NCBI GenBank assembly: GCA_910587505.1
Contig: CAJULD010000038.1
Span: 1 to 27,293 of the forward strand
Length of the DNA: 27,293 nucleotides
Source: an uncultured Oscillospiraceae bacterium
GTDB lineage: Bacteria > Bacillota > Clostridia > Oscillospirales > Oscillospiraceae
Direction: 5' to 3'
Shown piece after piece: positions 7,361 to 14,535 of the stretch (its first letter is position 1; each line of letters opens with the position of its first letter). The notes below the pieces were generated by a model, which was not told the DNA's origin, made no database searches, and saw nothing but the letters and a program-made list of their open reading frames with translations. The translations under genes were made by a program, and so were the position numbers.

Positions 7361-9067
7361 TCAATACCGGTTGAAGCAGGCGAACATCTCCTGCCGCCGG
7401 GGACGGGTCAGTCCCGCGGGCACGGTCCCGCCGCCGCAGACGGCGCCCAGCCCTTTCCCCTCCGTCAGCTGCTCCAGCGCCTCCACAATCTCCTCCACCG
7501 GCCGGCCCGCCAGATTCTCCCTGGCATAGCGCACCATACAGGCCAGAGCCTGAGTCTGCCCGGCGTCCACCAGCTGCTCCACATAGCGCAGATCCATTTC
7601 CCGCTCGCCCACGGAGAAAGCGGTTTTCCCAAACCGCCTGACCTTCAGCCGCTCCTCCCGGTACCCGTCGCCCCGGTAATTTTTGCGGATCTGGCTGGAG
7701 CCGGACAGATCGACCGCCCGTCCTCCGGCGGGCAGATGGAAGCCGGGGGCGGACAGTGCGGGAACGGGCCGGTTTTCCAGCGCGGCCCGGGCCTCCCCGG
7801 TGATGTCCCTGGCGTGGTAGGCGTCCATCTGTATCACCCGGTCCGCGATATGGAAGTAAGTCCCGCAGCTCCCCACCACCAGAATCAGGGACACGCCCGC
7901 CCTCTGCCACAGCTCCAGCGCCCGCTCCAGGAAGGGAGTAATGGGCTCCTGCTCCCGTGCGATCACGGCCTGCATCAGCTCGTCCCGGACCATGAAGTTG
8001 GTGGCGGAGGTATCCTCGTCCATCAGCAGCAATCTGCTGCCCGCCTCCAGCGCCTCGGCGATATTGGCCGCCTGCGAGGTGCTGCCGCTGGCGTCCAGGG
8101 TGGAGAAGCGGGCGGTGTCCCGGCCGCTGGGCAGATGGTTGATGAACAGGGAGATATCGGTATCCGTCACCTTCCGGCCGTCCTCCGCCCGAATCTTTAC
8201 GGCGGTGTCATCTGTGATGACATACTCCCGGCCATCTCCGGCAACGTGGTCGTATACGCCCCGCTCCAGCGCCTTGAGCAGGGTGGACTTGCCGTGATAG
8301 CCCCCGCCCGCGATCAGGGTGATTCCCTTCCGCACGCCCATGCCCCGGACCGGGCCCCGGTGAGGGAGCTCCAGCGTCACCGCCATGGATTCCGGGGAGC
8401 GGAAGGGCACGGCGTCCCTCATGGGCCTGTCGGAGACGCCGCTCTCTCTGGGCAGGACGGAGCCGTCCGCCACGAAGGCCGCCAGCTCCAGACGGCGCAG
8501 CTCCTCCCGGATAAAATGTCGGTCCTCCGCCAGAGCCATGATCCGGGCCACCCCCCCTTCGGGGATGGCGGCATACCGCAGGCCCTGCTCCACGCACACG
8601 GGGAGAAAATCAAACAGGATTTTTTCCAGCTCCCTGGCGTTGATGGTCCGCCCGTTGGCGGGGAAGCCCACCTCAAAGCGGAGGGTGACCGCGCCGGAGC
8701 GCACCTGGCAGTCCGTCCGCTCCAGCACCTCCTGACCGGGCACTGTGACGGCCAGAACGCCGCTTTTTCCGGATCCCCTGGCCTGGCGGGAAAACCGTCC
8801 CGCCTGACCGCCGAAGCGCCGGAGCAGACAGTCCTCCAGCGCCGTCCGGTTCCACCGGGTCTCCCAGCAGTTGGCGGGGAAGCCCGCCGTCCGGCTGTCC
8901 ACCGTCACGCTGAGCTGGGACGGCGCGGCGAAGGGATCCCCCTGGACATGTTCGATGTTCAGAATATACCGGCCGAAGGACCAGCTTCCCGCCAGAGATT
9001 TATAGGCGGGATAGCTTCTCCGGTCGATGGCGCGCAGACCGGCGCGCAGCTCTTCCGATGATTTCAT
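7361..9067 (-). CDS. Stand-alone ABC-class P-loop ATPase (COG3044-like), function unknown
   Basis: This 568-residue protein matches a widespread family described only as a predicted ATPase of the ABC class. The N-terminal 240 residues are family-specific. The nucleotide-binding core follows, with Walker A GGGYHGKST (254-262) and Walker B LLLMDED (346-352) followed by TSATNFM. The usual LSGGQ signature is replaced by a SGSTSQAANI segment near 327-336. There is no membrane segment and no transporter partner beside it, so a soluble, RNA-, DNA- or protein-directed role is more likely than transport. The start at 9067 is supported by GAGGT 9-13 bases upstream; an upstream in-frame Met at 9154 would lie at the promoter. 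It is transcribed alone from a promoter at 9145-9173. Confidence 0.8.
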   Translation of the reverse strand: MKSSEELRAGLRAIDRRSYPAYKSLAGSWSFGRYILNIEHVQGDPFAAPSQLSVTVDSRTAGFPANCWETRWNRTALEDCLLRRFGGQAGRFSRQARGSGKSGVLAVTVPGQEVLERTDCQVRSGAVTLRFEVGFPANGRTINARELEKILFDFLPVCVEQGLRYAAIPEGGVARIMALAEDRHFIREELRRLELAAFVADGSVLPRESGVSDRPMRDAVPFRSPESMAVTLELPHRGPVRGMGVRKGITLIAGGGYHGKSTLLKALERGVYDHVAGDGREYVITDDTAVKIRAEDGRKVTDTDISLFINHLPSGRDTARFSTLDASGSTSQAANIAEALEAGSRLLLMDEDTSATNFMVRDELMQAVIAREQEPITPFLERALELWQRAGVSLILVVGSCGTYFHIADRVIQMDAYHARDITGEARAALENRPVPALSAPGFHLPAGGRAVDLSGSSQIRKNYRGDGYREERLKVRRFGKTAFSVGEREMDLRYVEQLVDAGQTQALACMVRYARENLAGRPVEEIVEALEQLTEGKGLGAVCGGGTVPAGLTRPRRQEMFACFNRY

Positions 9068-9144
9068 GGGCCATACCTCATACAGCTTCTTAATTAAAGT
9101 GCAATATCGACACCGCTGTCGATACCGCGGAGCGTCTGTCCGTG

Positions 9145-9173
9145 ATAATAGCACATCTGCGTTCCGCCGTCAA
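9145..9173 (-). promoter_or_regulatory. Sigma-A-type promoter for the ABC-class ATPase gene
   Basis: On the minus strand TTGACG (9168-9173), 17 bases, TATTAT (9145-9150). The leader has an 8-bp stem with a 4-base loop (9105-9112 with 9117-9124). Confidence 0.75.
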
Positions 9174-9181
9174 GAACGCGC

Positions 9182-9199
9182 CAGCCGGGAAACCGGCTG
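9182..9199. repeat. Short GNRA-loop hairpin in spacer
   Basis: CAGCCGG, GAAA, CCGGCTG: a 7-bp perfect stem, extendable with one mismatch. It is the first of a series of inverted repeats in the 382-base gene-free stretch 9068-9449. Confidence 0.5.
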
Positions 9200-9213
9200 A
9201 CGCGCTCTGCGTG

Positions 9214-9242
9214 TCAAAAAAGATGCTTCGCATCTTTTTTGA
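9214..9242. terminator. Terminator-like hairpin with A6/T6 arms
   Basis: A perfect 13-bp stem (9214-9226 with 9230-9242) and 3-base loop, with six A on one arm and six T on the other. On the minus strand it would end transcripts from the blaI-blaR1 unit; it also works on the plus strand. Confidence 0.65.
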
Positions 9243-9288
9243 GAAAGGGGTCCGGGCCGGGTTCGGCCCGCAAAGTACTTTTTCGAAG

Positions 9289-9361
9289 ATTCTGCAACGA
9301 CCGCATCGAGCGGTCGTGCAGAATTCAATTGTGCATGCCCCCTCGATGGGGGCATTGCACA
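9289..9361. repeat. Twin long hairpins with single-base bulges
   Basis: Two adjacent inverted repeats fill most of this part of the spacer. The first (9289-9304 with 9310-9324) has a 15-bp stem with one unpaired A and loop ATCGA. The second (from about 9329 to 9361-9364) has a 15-bp stem with one unpaired A and loop TCGAT. The arms share the pattern ATTsTGCA next to a GC-rich inner stem. No open frame crosses them convincingly, so I read them as related palindromic repeat units. Confidence 0.6.
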
Positions 9362-9449
9362 ATCTTACGTACACGCCGCCGAAAAAGTGATTAAATTTTA
9401 TTCCCGCCTTCGGCGAAAACTCCTGCGGAGGGCTTTTCTGCGCATGGGG

Positions 9450-12119
9450 TCAGTCCGCGGGCCGGTTGGATACCACCTGCCAGCTGTCGTTCCCGATCTT
9501 CCACAGGGAGACGCACATGGGCTGGTCCCAGAGAATATCCAGCTCCCCTTCATCGCTGTACTGCCACAGGTTTGTCGTATAATACAGATTCACAAGGGTC
9601 CCGTCCTCGCTCCGCTCACCCCTGTCGAAGGCGTAGTGAGTCATCATCGTGTCGCCGTGGACGAAATAGAAGGCGTCGTACTCCGGTAAATTGGGGAGGG
9701 ACAGGTCCTCCGCCAGCATCCGATCCATCTCCTCTTCCGAGATGTCCCAGAGGAAGTTGTTATGATAGAACGTCCGGATCTCCTCTCTTGTCAGCTTGAA
9801 ACAGTCCGTTTCGATGGGGCTGTTCATCCGTTCCTCCAGCGCCGCGCGCTCTGCCTCGTCTGTGACGGATTTTCCCAGATCGTAGAGAAGGATCTCCTGG
9901 TAGTGGCGGAGGTCGTCGAAACTCCCGTAGGGCGCCCGCAGCAGTCCGTTGCGTTCCCGGTCGTTGAAGTAGCCGGCAAAGGCCGTCAGCTCCTCCTCTG
10001 TCAGCGCACCCGCCGGGGCGGCGTCCGGGGCTTCCGGGTCCTGGACCGTATCCGGCGCGTCAGGCTCCCACTTCTCGCTGACCACCTGCCAGAAGCGCAT
10101 GGTGGTGTTCCACACCTCCACGGGATAGGCCACATGGGCCAGCAGCAGCGTCACCCTCCGGCCCCCGCACACCGCCTGGGCCAGCACGGCCTCGTCGTGG
10201 CCGTTGTCGCGTTCATCCGCCTGGAAGGTCCGCAGGCTGTCCATCCCGCCGTCGGCATAGATTCCGTACATCTCATTCAGATAGGAGATCGCCACGTCCT
10301 GCCAGTCCAGGGCCCAGGTGTCGTGGCCGTCCCGGAGGGACTCCAGGAACGGCGTGTTCAGTTCCGGCCAGCCGTTCAGGACGCCGCCCTGGCCCATCCC
10401 CAGATGGATGGCGCAGTAGACGTACTCCTCCCAGGTATAGCCCCCCTCACCCATGATGTCGCTCCAGGTCTGCCCCTCCAGGAGGATCTTGCCGTCTCCG
10501 TCCACGCTGAAGATCAGGATGGGCGTGCCCGGGTACACGCGCATTGTCAGCCAGCCGTTTTCTACGCTTATGTCTCCGGCGAACACGACGTTGTCGATAT
10601 CGTTGGGCTTCATGACGTAGTACAGCTCCCAGATATAGTAGCTCCTGCCGTCGAAATCGAAACTCTCGGAGCAGAACAGATTGGTGATATATTTTTCTGT
10701 AAACTCCAGCTCCTTCGCAGATTCCTTTGCGTTAGAAATAAAACCCTCTGCCGCGTTCTCCATCAGCTCTCTTGCCGCCGTCTCCACGGCGGTGTACAGC
10801 GGCGTGGTGAAGCTGACCGGCTCCCCGTTTACCAGCGTCAGCGTCCCGGTGGGCAGGCGGGAGCCAAAATTACCCTCGAGCTCCAGGGTCACCGTATCGC
10901 CGGACCTGGTTCCGCTGACGACTCTGGGGTTGACGTCCTCATGGCCCAGGCCGACCATGCCGGGCGTGGAGAGTTCGTCCAGGACCTCCTCCGGCGGCAA
11001 CCAGGAGACGTCGGAGTACATCCGGTAGATATAGCGGTCCATCGACCGGCTCTCCACCTTCTCCTGCCACGCCGCCAGCTCCTCGGCGCTCAGCTCCCCG
11101 TCGTCAGAGGGCTTCACCCCCACGGCGCAGGCCGCCGCCACCGTGGCCAGCAGGGCGACGGCCAGGGCCAGTCCGCCCCATTTCCGGCCCCGCCTGCCCA
11201 GAATGTTCCGAAAACGTTCCATCATCACTTCTTTTCCTCCGTAAAAGTGGGTGGACAGCGCCGCCCGGCTCAGCCCCTTCTGCCGGTGGATGGAGGAGAG
11301 CAGCGCCTCGCTGTAGGCCCGGCGCTCCGCCTCGTCCCGGCCCGCCACCACCGCGTCGTCGCAAGTCAGCTCCAGGTCCCGCTCCGCCTCCCGGCGCATG
11401 AGCCAGATCAGGGGGTTGAACCAGTGCAGGGCGTTGGCCGCCAGCAGGGTCAGCCTGTACCACAGGTCCCGCCGCCGGTAGTGGGTCAGCTCGTGGCGGA
11501 GAATGAACGCCAGCTCCTCCGGAGCAAAGTCCTCCCCCGGCAGCAGCAGGAGGGGCCGGAACAGGCCGATGACCATGGGCGAATCCACCGCCGTGCTGAC
11601 CCGCAGGGGCGGAGCCCTCCGCAGCCCCAGCTCCTTCCGGACGGCTTCGCAGATCTGCAGCGCCTCCTCCCCGGCGCGCCGGCTCCACCGCCGGGCCCTC
11701 CGGTTGAAGATCCAGGTCCCCACCAGGTACCAAGCAGGGAACAGTCCCGTTCCCGCCAGCCACAGGCCGGTCAGGACCTTTTCCAGTGGGAAGACAGCCG
11801 CTTTTTTCGCCGCCGTCCCGGCGTAGGCGGGGGATTCCTTCGGCAGGGCGGCGGGCCGCTGGAGGGACACGCCTGCCTGCCGGCTGACGGAGACCTCCAG
11901 CTTCGGCACCTCGATCACCACCGGCGGCGGCGGTGCCTCGGGAACCAGCGCCTCCCACTGCACCGGAGCCAGCAGCAAAAATGCCGCCATTACCAGCCAG
12001 ACCCCATAGCGCCATTTGGCGCTGTAGCGCTTGTCCAGCAGGGGCCGCAGCAGCGTCAGCGCCAGCGCCGCCGCCCCTGTAATCACGCTCCATTTCAGAA
12101 TGTCCAGCAAAAGCTCCAT
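9450..12119 (-). CDS. BlaR1/MecR1-like M56 membrane metalloprotease with a large outer domain
   Basis: In this 889-residue protein the first 330 residues form the M56 membrane protease module. Hydrophobic segments lie at about 10-28, 38-52, 115-138 and 313-333, and the zinc-binding HELTH motif is at 209-213 with a downstream glutamate in the AERDLELTCDD region. In BlaR1 proteins this domain cleaves the BlaI repressor after a signal. The C-terminal part (about 335-889) is predicted to be outside the cell. It lacks the SxxK-type penicillin-binding domain that I would recognise in classical BlaR1. Instead it holds two similar starts, GELSAEELAAW near 341 and GALTEEELTAF near 704, each ending in a WQVVS motif (677-681 and 880-884). 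The ATG follows directly on the stop of the repressor gene. The signal sensed is unknown and need not be a beta-lactam. Confidence 0.88.
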   Translation of the reverse strand: MELLLDILKWSVITGAAALALTLLRPLLDKRYSAKWRYGVWLVMAAFLLLAPVQWEALVPEAPPPPVVIEVPKLEVSVSRQAGVSLQRPAALPKESPAYAGTAAKKAAVFPLEKVLTGLWLAGTGLFPAWYLVGTWIFNRRARRWSRRAGEEALQICEAVRKELGLRRAPPLRVSTAVDSPMVIGLFRPLLLLPGEDFAPEELAFILRHELTHYRRRDLWYRLTLLAANALHWFNPLIWLMRREAERDLELTCDDAVVAGRDEAERRAYSEALLSSIHRQKGLSRAALSTHFYGGKEVMMERFRNILGRRGRKWGGLALAVALLATVAAACAVGVKPSDDGELSAEELAAWQEKVESRSMDRYIYRMYSDVSWLPPEEVLDELSTPGMVGLGHEDVNPRVVSGTRSGDTVTLELEGNFGSRLPTGTLTLVNGEPVSFTTPLYTAVETAARELMENAAEGFISNAKESAKELEFTEKYITNLFCSESFDFDGRSYYIWELYYVMKPNDIDNVVFAGDISVENGWLTMRVYPGTPILIFSVDGDGKILLEGQTWSDIMGEGGYTWEEYVYCAIHLGMGQGGVLNGWPELNTPFLESLRDGHDTWALDWQDVAISYLNEMYGIYADGGMDSLRTFQADERDNGHDEAVLAQAVCGGRRVTLLLAHVAYPVEVWNTTMRFWQVVSEKWEPDAPDTVQDPEAPDAAPAGALTEEELTAFAGYFNDRERNGLLRAPYGSFDDLRHYQEILLYDLGKSVTDEAERAALEERMNSPIETDCFKLTREEIRTFYHNNFLWDISEEEMDRMLAEDLSLPNLPEYDAFYFVHGDTMMTHYAFDRGERSEDGTLVNLYYTTNLWQYSDEGELDILWDQPMCVSLWKIGNDSWQVVSNRPAD

Positions 12120-12491
12120 TTATTTTCCCTCCAATGTATCCAGATATTGCCGCAGCTCCGCCAGGTCATCCTCCCCGATGGCCCGTCCGTCGCAGAGGGC
12201 GGCCACCATGCCGGTGAAGCTGCCGCCATACAGCCGGTTGATAATCCCCCGGCCCTCCGCGGCCTTGTAGTCGCTCTCGCTGACCAGCGGGCGGTACCAG
12301 TTGCCCCGTCCCCGCTTCTCGCAGGCGAGAAAGCCCTTGTCCACCAGCCGGTTAAGCGAGGTGAGAATGGCGGGCAGCGTCCAGTCCCGGCTGCCCCGCA
12401 GCTTCTCCTGCACATAGGAGGAGGACGCCGGTTCCCCTGCTCCCCAGACAGCCAGCATGATCTCCAGCTCCGCATCGCCCAGTTTTTTCAT
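12120..12491 (-). CDS. BlaI/MecI-family transcriptional repressor
   Basis: This is a 123-residue winged-helix protein of normal family length. It opens with LGDAELEIMLAVW, the typical BlaI start, and continues with the recognition-helix region around RDWTLPAILTSLNRLVDKGFL. Family members bind as dimers to TACAnnTGTA-like sites and are removed by their M56 partner. Here the partner starts at the very next base after the stop (TAAATG), so the pair is translationally coupled. The ATG at 12491 has AGGAGG about 9 bases upstream. Two palindromes of the expected type sit in its own promoter, so autoregulation is likely. Confidence 0.92.
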   Translation of the reverse strand: MKKLGDAELEIMLAVWGAGEPASSSYVQEKLRGSRDWTLPAILTSLNRLVDKGFLACEKRGRGNWYRPLVSESDYKAAEGRGIINRLYGGSFTGMVAALCDGRAIGEDDLAELRQYLDTLEGK

Positions 12492-12518
12492 ATGATTTTC
12501 CTCCTGTGGATATGTTAT

Positions 12519-12526
12519 ACAATTGT
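12519..12526. promoter_or_regulatory. Probable BlaI-type operator, downstream copy
   Basis: ACAATTGT, an 8-base palindrome inside TACAATTGTC. It lies just downstream of the predicted transcription start of the blaI-like gene, and its centre is 26 bases from that of the second palindrome. Confidence 0.5.
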
Positions 12527-12539
12527 CTAATTCAGTTTT

Positions 12540-12568
12540 ATTATACAGCTGTATATTTCAAAAAGCAA
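12540..12568 (-). promoter_or_regulatory. Promoter of the blaI-blaR1-like operon, overlapped by an operator
   Basis: On the minus strand TTGCTT (12563-12568), 17 bases, TATAAT (12540-12545). The perfect 14-base palindrome TATACAGCTGTATA (12542-12555) covers most of the -10 box and part of the spacer. A repressor bound there would block RNA polymerase. Confidence 0.75.
12542..12555. promoter_or_regulatory. Probable BlaI-type operator, promoter copy
   Basis: The perfect 14-base dyad TATACAGCTGTATA contains the TACAnnTGTA core known for BlaI/MecI operators and overlaps the -10 element. Confidence 0.7.
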
Positions 12569-12583
12569 GTTACAGTTCCGTAA

Positions 12584-12612
12584 CAAAAAGCGACGGCGGC
12601 CAGAGGCCGCCG
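12584..12612 (-). terminator. Terminator of the ACP-MBOAT-deacetylase cassette
   Basis: An 8-bp GC stem (12594-12601 with 12605-12612, loop AGA) is followed on the minus strand by TCGC and then five T. It lies about 80 bases past the last gene of the cassette and before the next promoter. Confidence 0.6.
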
Positions 12613-12674
12613 CGTCCGGGGAAGCATTTCCGGTAGAATCACTCCCGCAATGGAGGAGTTCTCAAGAGGGCGCC

Positions 12675-12703
12675 GGAGCCGTGAAGCTCTGCTTCACGGC
12701 TCC
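12675..12703 (-). repeat. Hairpin spanning the stop codon of the fusion gene
   Basis: A perfect 13-bp stem (12675-12687 with 12691-12703) with a 3-base loop contains the TGA stop of the SGNH-deacetylase gene. It has no T run, so a role in mRNA stability or translation end is as likely as termination. Confidence 0.5.
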
Positions 12704-14526
12704 AGAATCTGCAAAAGCTCTTCCGCAGTGGTCCGCTCCGTCACATTCCACCGGCACAGGGCGTACAGGCTCTGGGGTACTCCCCTGACCAGCACGTTCC
12801 GGCTGTCGGTGCGGATGGACACGGTGACGGGAATGCCCGCCTGATGGACCAGCACCTCCGCGGCCTCGTCATAGTATCCGCCGGGATAGGCCAGCGCACA
12901 GAAGCCCTCCCCCAGCTCCTGCCGCCGCAGGCGGTCATACTCCGCCAGGTCCGCCCGGACGGCGGCGGCCCAGTCCGCCTCATTCTCCCCGTCCAGCGGG
13001 AGGATGGACGCGCGGACCCGGTCCCCGGTCTCATAGGGCGCCCACTGGTGCAGGTCGAAGGTGTGGGACTGAAAATCGATGACCCCGGCCATCTCCCGTG
13101 CCTGCTCCCAGCTGAAATGGGGCGTGATGGGAAATTCCGTGTCCTTGTAGCGCTCCGTATGACCGACGGAGGAACCGATGGCAAACACCGTGGCCTTCAT
13201 TCCGTATTGCCGCAGGATGGGGCAGGCGATCTCATAGCTGCTCAGGTAGCCGTCGTCCATGGTAATGCACACCGGCCTGTCCGGCAGGGGCGCGCCATAA
13301 TATACATAGTCGATCATCTCCTGGAAGCTGACCGCGTGGTATCCCTCCCGTGCCAGCGTCTCCATGTGGGCGGCAAAGGTCTCCGGGGAGACCTCCGTAT
13401 CCTGGGCGGGGGCGTCGGTGAAATGGTGATACATCAGAATGGGTACGTCCGCCGTGTAGGCGCTCTCCTCCAGCCGGGGCGGGTCGGAGAAGATTTCGTC
13501 CAGCCACGCCTGACAGTTCTCCTTCGTGACGTAAGCGCCGAACCGCTCCGGCCGGTAAACCGCCGGATCGTCAAAAATTTCCGCCAGCACCATGTCGCCG
13601 GCAGTGGTTCGGAAATGGGTGGCGTCGTAAAAATACCGGGTGTCATAGGTCAGGGGCGTACAGCCGAAGTCCCAGTAGTCCACCTCCTGAGCCAGCGCCG
13701 TCCTGTAGGCCCGCAGAGTCTCCTCGTCGTAGAGGTTCCACTGCGCCTCGCTCACCGGCGAGCAGATCACCAGCAGCTCCGCCCCCTTCTCCTCGCACAT
13801 GTCCCGGATCTCCGCCACGGACCGGACGCACTCGGCAATACAGGGCAGAGCGTCTTCGTCCGGCTCCATGTAAAACGCGCCGGGGTTGGCCGCGGCGTAG
13901 GCCGCCGGGTCCCCCACCTTTTCCACGTTCCGCACCCGCTTGTCATAGCACCCGCTGGATACGTCAAACACGTCGAACGTCTGGGGCAGCTCCGTGTCCT
14001 TTCCCCAGGCCAGCGCCTTGTCCAGGGCGTACCGGGGATTGGCGAAGGCGCAGCGCAGATAGAACAGCGCCGGATTCTCTCCGGAGGCCAGCGCGTGCAT
14101 CCGGTCGTTGATCCGCTCCGGCCGGGAGCCGTAGACGTTGGCTTCGTTGATGCCCAGGTTGACCACCAGACGCCGGACCTCATAATGCTCCAGCACATAG
14201 GCGGCCAAATCCCGGTAATCCCTGGTGTCGCTGCCATAGACAAAGAGATTGTAGAACCGGCCGTCCACATATTTCTCCAGGGCCGCCGTCTCCAGAGAGG
14301 CCGCCGAGGAGGAGCCGATGATATAGGAATCGTATTCCCCGTGGTGCTCCTCCAGCCAGGCCAGCTTGGCCATACGGGGGTTGTTGGTCTCGTTATAGCT
14401 GTACCAGTGAAAAACGGGGTCTCCGAACACGCCGAAGGGATCGGTCAGAACATTGGCCCCGGCGCAGACCGCCAGCGCCAGCGCCACAGCGCCGGCCAGC
14501 ATCATCAGCCATTTTTTTGCGGACAT
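12694..14526 (-). CDS. Membrane-anchored SGNH (DltD/AlgJ-like) protein fused to a CE4 polysaccharide deacetylase
   Basis: This 610-residue protein has three parts. Residues 1-24 are one hydrophobic anchor or signal segment. Residues about 30-335 resemble the extracellular SGNH fold of DltD/AlgJ/AlgX proteins, with the nucleophile motif GSSSAAS at 71-77 and the Asp-His pair in YDATHF at 300-305. Residues about 360-600 are a NodB-type deacetylase: VPILMYHHF (361-369), metal/base motif TMDDGY (422-427), the His motif SHTFDLH (487-493) and YPGGYY (547-552). SGNH partners of MBOAT enzymes help pass acyl groups to wall or capsule polymers, while CE4 enzymes remove N- or O-acetyl groups. The start codon follows the MBOAT stop by 9 bases with GGAGA before it. 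Joining both domains in one chain is unusual; the substrate is not known. Confidence 0.85.
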   Translation of the reverse strand: MSAKKWLMMLAGAVALALAVCAGANVLTDPFGVFGDPVFHWYSYNETNNPRMAKLAWLEEHHGEYDSYIIGSSSAASLETAALEKYVDGRFYNLFVYGSDTRDYRDLAAYVLEHYEVRRLVVNLGINEANVYGSRPERINDRMHALASGENPALFYLRCAFANPRYALDKALAWGKDTELPQTFDVFDVSSGCYDKRVRNVEKVGDPAAYAAANPGAFYMEPDEDALPCIAECVRSVAEIRDMCEEKGAELLVICSPVSEAQWNLYDEETLRAYRTALAQEVDYWDFGCTPLTYDTRYFYDATHFRTTAGDMVLAEIFDDPAVYRPERFGAYVTKENCQAWLDEIFSDPPRLEESAYTADVPILMYHHFTDAPAQDTEVSPETFAAHMETLAREGYHAVSFQEMIDYVYYGAPLPDRPVCITMDDGYLSSYEIACPILRQYGMKATVFAIGSSVGHTERYKDTEFPITPHFSWEQAREMAGVIDFQSHTFDLHQWAPYETGDRVRASILPLDGENEADWAAAVRADLAEYDRLRRQELGEGFCALAYPGGYYDEAAEVLVHQAGIPVTVSIRTDSRNVLVRGVPQSLYALCRWNVTERTTAEELLQILEP

Positions 14527-14535
14527 AGGCGTCTC

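Noticed and set aside
9762..12530. A 922-codon open frame on the plus strand
   Set aside because: It is antisense to the well-supported M56 protease and repressor genes; high GC content keeps the opposite strand open, and its product is Gln/His/Arg-rich with no domain sense.
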